From an uncultured Lachnospiraceae bacterium (GTDB lineage Bacteria > Bacillota > Clostridia > Lachnospirales > Lachnospiraceae), in assembly GCA_902796695.1 (NCBI GenBank), contig CADBQE010000210.1, positions 1-8,418 on the forward strand: a stretch of 8,418 nucleotides of DNA, written 5' to 3'. The translations under genes were made by a program, and so were the position numbers. Positions 6,149 through 8,418 of the stretch are shown in pieces. Within the stretch, counting starts at the first letter, position 1. Each line of letters opens with the position of its first letter. The notes under the pieces were generated by a model, which saw nothing but the letters and a program-made list of their open reading frames with translations, had not been told where the DNA came from and did not search any database.

Positions 6149-8242
6149 ATGAAAGTGTATGCAAGCAAGGACATCCGCAACGTAGCCGTGCTGGGGCACG
6201 GGGGAGCCGGCAAGACCACTCTGATGGAAGCTGCCGCCTATGTTACCGGTGTCATTTCCCGTATGGGCAAAGTCACGGACGGCACCACTATTTCGGACTT
6301 TGATAAGGAAGAACAGAAGCGCACGTTCTCGATCAGCACCACCATCATCCCGATCGAATGGGAAGGCAAGAAGATCAACTTCCTGGATACGCCCGGCTAC
6401 TTCGACTTCGTAGGAGAAGCGGAAGAAGCCGTGAGTGCCGCCGATGCCGCCGTCATCGTGGTAAACGGCAAGGCCGGCGTGCAGGTCGGCGTGCACAAAG
6501 CCTGGCAGCTCTGCGAGCAGGCCGGCATTCCCCGCCTGTTCTTCGTCACCAACATGGACGATGAAAATGCCAACTACTCCCGCGTCTGCGCCGATCTGAA
6601 GGAAGCCTTCGGCAACCGCGTGGCTCCTTTCCAGGTTCCGATCCGCGAGAACGAAAAGTTCGCCGGCTTTGTGAACGTGCCCAAGATGAGCGCCCGCAAA
6701 TTCACCGGCAACAAGGGCGAATACACCGAATGCGACATCCCCGCCGACGTGAAGGACATGCTGGACGAGACCCACGGCCAGCTGATGGAAGCCGTCGCGG
6801 AGACCGACGAAGAACTCATGGAACGCTACTTCGAAGGCGACGAATTCACCCCCGAAGAGATCTCCAATGCCTTAAACAGCAGCGTATCCTCCGGCGATCT
6901 GGTCCCCGTCATCATGGGCTCCGGCTTAAACGGCTACGGCGTGCGCATCCTGCTGCATGACATCGACAAATACTTCCCTGATCCCACCATGCGGAAGATC
7001 AGCGGCACCAATACCAGGACGGACGAAGTGTTTGAAGCGGATTACGACGAATCCAAGGCTCCGACCGCCAAAGTCTTCAAGACCCTGATCGATCCCTTCC
7101 TGGGCAAATATTCCTACATCAAGGTCTGCTCCGGCGTGCTGAAGGCGGATACCGTTCTTTACAACGTGCAGAAAGAGACCGAAGAAAAAGTTTCCCGCCT
7201 GTACCTGATGCGCGGCAAGGAAGCCATCGAAGTGCCGGAACTGCATGCCGGCGACATCGGCGCCATCGCCAAGATGATGTCCGCCGCCACCGGCGACAGC
7301 CTCGCTTCCAAGGCCGAACCCATTGCCTACCCGCTGCCGGAGATCTCCAAACCCTACACCTATCAGGCGTACCGCGGCGTGAACAAGGGCGATGAAGACA
7401 AGATCGCAACCTCCCTCGGCAAACTGATGGAAGAGGATCTGACCTTAAAGACCGTCAACGACAAGGAAAACCGTCAGCTCCTGATCTACGGCATCGGCGA
7501 CCAGCAGCTGGAAGTCGTCATGAGCAAGCTGGAAGCACGCTATAAAGTGAAGGCCGAACTGTACAAGCCGAAGGTGGCCTACCGCGAGACGATCCGCGGC
7601 TCCGTCAAGGTCCAGGGCAAGCACAAGAAGCAGTCCGGCGGCCACGGTCAGTACGGCGACGTTGTGATCGAATTCGAGCCGAGCGGCGATCTGGATACCC
7701 CTTACGTCTTCGAAGAGAAGATCGTGGGCGGCGTCGTGCCGAAGAACTACTTCCCCGCTGTGGAAAAGGGTATTCAGGAAATGGTTCAGAAGGGCCCTCT
7801 GGCCGGATATCCCATCGTGGGTCTGAAGGCAACACTGGTATTCGGTTCCTATCACGCAGTGGACTCTTCGGAAATGGCTTTCAAGCTGGCCACCCATTTG
7901 GCGGTGAAGAACTGCTTTGCGGATAAGGCTTCCCGTCCCGTGCTTTTGGAGCCCATTGCTTCCGTTAAGGTCACGGTGCCGGATAAGTTCACCGGTGATG
8001 TGATGGGCGATATGAACAAGCGCCGGGGCCGGGTGCTGGGTATGAATCCGGACCATAAGGGGAACCAGATCATTGAAGCGGATTGCCCCATGGCGGAGCT
8101 CTACGGCTACAATACGGATCTGCGGTCCATGACCGGCGGTATCGGCAGCTTTACCTATGAGTTCAGCCGTTATGAGCAGGCCCCCCAGGAGGTCCAGGAC
8201 AAGGAGATCGCCGAACGGGCTGCGGAGCAGGACGACGAATAA
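6149..8242 (+). CDS. fusA2: Elongation factor G paralogue (EF-G2 / FusA2 type GTPase)
   Basis: This is a five-domain translational GTPase of 697 residues, full length for EF-G. The P-loop is GHGGAGKT (16-23), unlike the AHIDAGKT of canonical EF-G. Switch I has KRTFSI (58-63) where EF-G has ERGITI, the G3 box is DTPGYFDF (80-87) instead of DTPGHVDF, and G4 is TNMD (134-137) instead of NKMD. Domain II starts near 305. Domain IV carries KQSGGHGQYGD (494-504) and AVDSSEMAF (570-578). Domain V includes GDVMGDMNKRRGRVLGM (616-632) and the C-terminal NTDLRSMTGG. This pattern matches the EF-G2/FusA2 group found beside canonical EF-G in many bacteria, as in Mycobacterium tuberculosis FusA2. Its cellular role is not settled; it may act in ribosome translocation, recycling or stress. 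AGGAGG lies 10 bases before the ATG. It stands alone here, without rpsL, rpsG or tuf neighbours, which supports the paralogue reading. Confidence 0.93.
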   Translation: MKVYASKDIRNVAVLGHGGAGKTTLMEAAAYVTGVISRMGKVTDGTTISDFDKEEQKRTFSISTTIIPIEWEGKKINFLDTPGYFDFVGEAEEAVSAADAAVIVVNGKAGVQVGVHKAWQLCEQAGIPRLFFVTNMDDENANYSRVCADLKEAFGNRVAPFQVPIRENEKFAGFVNVPKMSARKFTGNKGEYTECDIPADVKDMLDETHGQLMEAVAETDEELMERYFEGDEFTPEEISNALNSSVSSGDLVPVIMGSGLNGYGVRILLHDIDKYFPDPTMRKISGTNTRTDEVFEADYDESKAPTAKVFKTLIDPFLGKYSYIKVCSGVLKADTVLYNVQKETEEKVSRLYLMRGKEAIEVPELHAGDIGAIAKMMSAATGDSLASKAEPIAYPLPEISKPYTYQAYRGVNKGDEDKIATSLGKLMEEDLTLKTVNDKENRQLLIYGIGDQQLEVVMSKLEARYKVKAELYKPKVAYRETIRGSVKVQGKHKKQSGGHGQYGDVVIEFEPSGDLDTPYVFEEKIVGGVVPKNYFPAVEKGIQEMVQKGPLAGYPIVGLKATLVFGSYHAVDSSEMAFKLATHLAVKNCFADKASRPVLLEPIASVKVTVPDKFTGDVMGDMNKRRGRVLGMNPDHKGNQIIEADCPMAELYGYNTDLRSMTGGIGSFTYEFSRYEQAPQEVQDKEIAERAAEQDDE

Positions 8243-8255
8243 GAACAAACGAATT

Positions 8256-8284
8256 AAGGGTGCGGCAGGGACCGCACCCTTTTA
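8256..8284 (+). terminator. Intrinsic terminator after the EF-G2 gene
   Basis: A perfect 10-base-pair stem, AAGGGTGCGG (8256-8265) with CCGCACCCTT (8272-8281), encloses the loop CAGGGA. It continues into TT and an AT-rich stretch. It begins 13 bases after the TAA stop. The T tract is short but the stem is strong. Confidence 0.88.
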
Positions 8285-8327
8285 TATTGTCCCGGCTCTT
8301 ATAATATAATTATATGGGCCGCCCTGC

Positions 8328-8355
8328 TTGACAGCTATCTTTATTCTGTTATGAT
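8328..8355 (+). promoter_or_regulatory. Near-consensus promoter for the gene starting at 8410
   Basis: A perfect -35 TTGACA (8328-8333), a 16-base spacer and TATGAT (8350-8355) with an extended -10 TG at 8347-8348 form the strongest promoter in the window. An AT-only stretch including a 12-base palindrome (8304-8315) lies about where a distal UP-element subsite would sit. The leader of about 47 bases ends in an AGGAGG ribosome site (8398-8403). Confidence 0.8.
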
Positions 8356-8409
8356 GATATTAAAGAATAGTTATCGGTGACAACATTACAAAAACATAGG
8401 AGGAACCTT

Positions 8410-8418
8410 ATGAAGTGC
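8410..8418 (+). CDS. Start of an unidentified gene (first three codons, Met-Lys-Cys)
   Basis: An ATG at 8410 follows AGGAGG (8398-8403) by six bases and a near-consensus promoter by about 55 bases, so a real, probably well-expressed gene begins here. Only ATG AAG TGC is visible, so nothing can be said about the product. Confidence 0.6.

Noticed and set aside
6034..6303. Plus-strand 89-codon frame overlapping the EF-G2 promoter and start
   Set aside because: It runs through the promoter and then out of frame into the EF-G2 gene, with no ribosome site and no family resemblance.
1..8418. Defence system, CRISPR array, mobile element, attachment site or prophage module
   Set aside because: No direct repeat array, transposase, integrase, toxin-antitoxin pair or nuclease-helicase cluster is present; all complete genes have recognisable core-type families.

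Overview
The window looks like chromosomal DNA from a GC-rich Bacillota (Firmicutes), probably an anaerobic gut-type Clostridia or Erysipelotrichia. The evidence is strong AGGAGG-type ribosome sites, AT-rich intergenic promoters of the TTGACA/TATAAT kind set in otherwise GC-rich DNA, and gene variants I associate with that phylum: a divergent LigA, an EF-G2-type factor and an RluF-like pseudouridine synthase. This placement is inference. All genes lie on the + strand and coding density is high. There is no tRNA, rRNA, CRISPR array, insertion sequence or phage gene, and no gene-free stretch longer than about 170 bases.

Layout. (1) Bases 2-379 are the 3' end of a gene entering from the left, encoding a two-repeat, probably extracellular C-terminal region, closed by an intrinsic terminator at 401-432. 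(2) A sigma-A-like promoter at 458-486 leads into glgA (553-2382), a glycogen synthase carrying about 130 extra C-terminal residues that resemble an SCP2 sterol-carrier (lipid-binding) domain. (3) A second promoter, inside the 3' end of glgA, precedes a compact operon: rluF-like 23S rRNA pseudouridine synthase (2446-3156), NAD-dependent DNA ligase ligA (3153-5117, overlapping rluF by 4 bases), and a radical SAM protein (5128-6003, 10 bases after ligA). (4) A third promoter (6058-6086) drives an EF-G paralogue of the FusA2/EF-G2 type (6149-8242), followed by a strong terminator. (5) A near-consensus promoter and AGGAGG site introduce a further gene, of which only three codons (from 8410) are inside the window.

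How the genes fit together. This is mainly housekeeping: glycogen synthesis, rRNA modification, DNA nick sealing, an uncharacterised radical SAM enzyme and a translation-factor GTPase. I see no defence system or mobile island. The most unusual points are the glycogen synthase-SCP2 fusion, a ligase whose nucleotide-binding pocket departs from the LigA consensus at several positions, an EF-G paralogue with altered G2, G3 and G4 motifs, a CX4CX2C cluster motif in the radical SAM protein, and a shift in codon choice within the last sixth of the EF-G gene.
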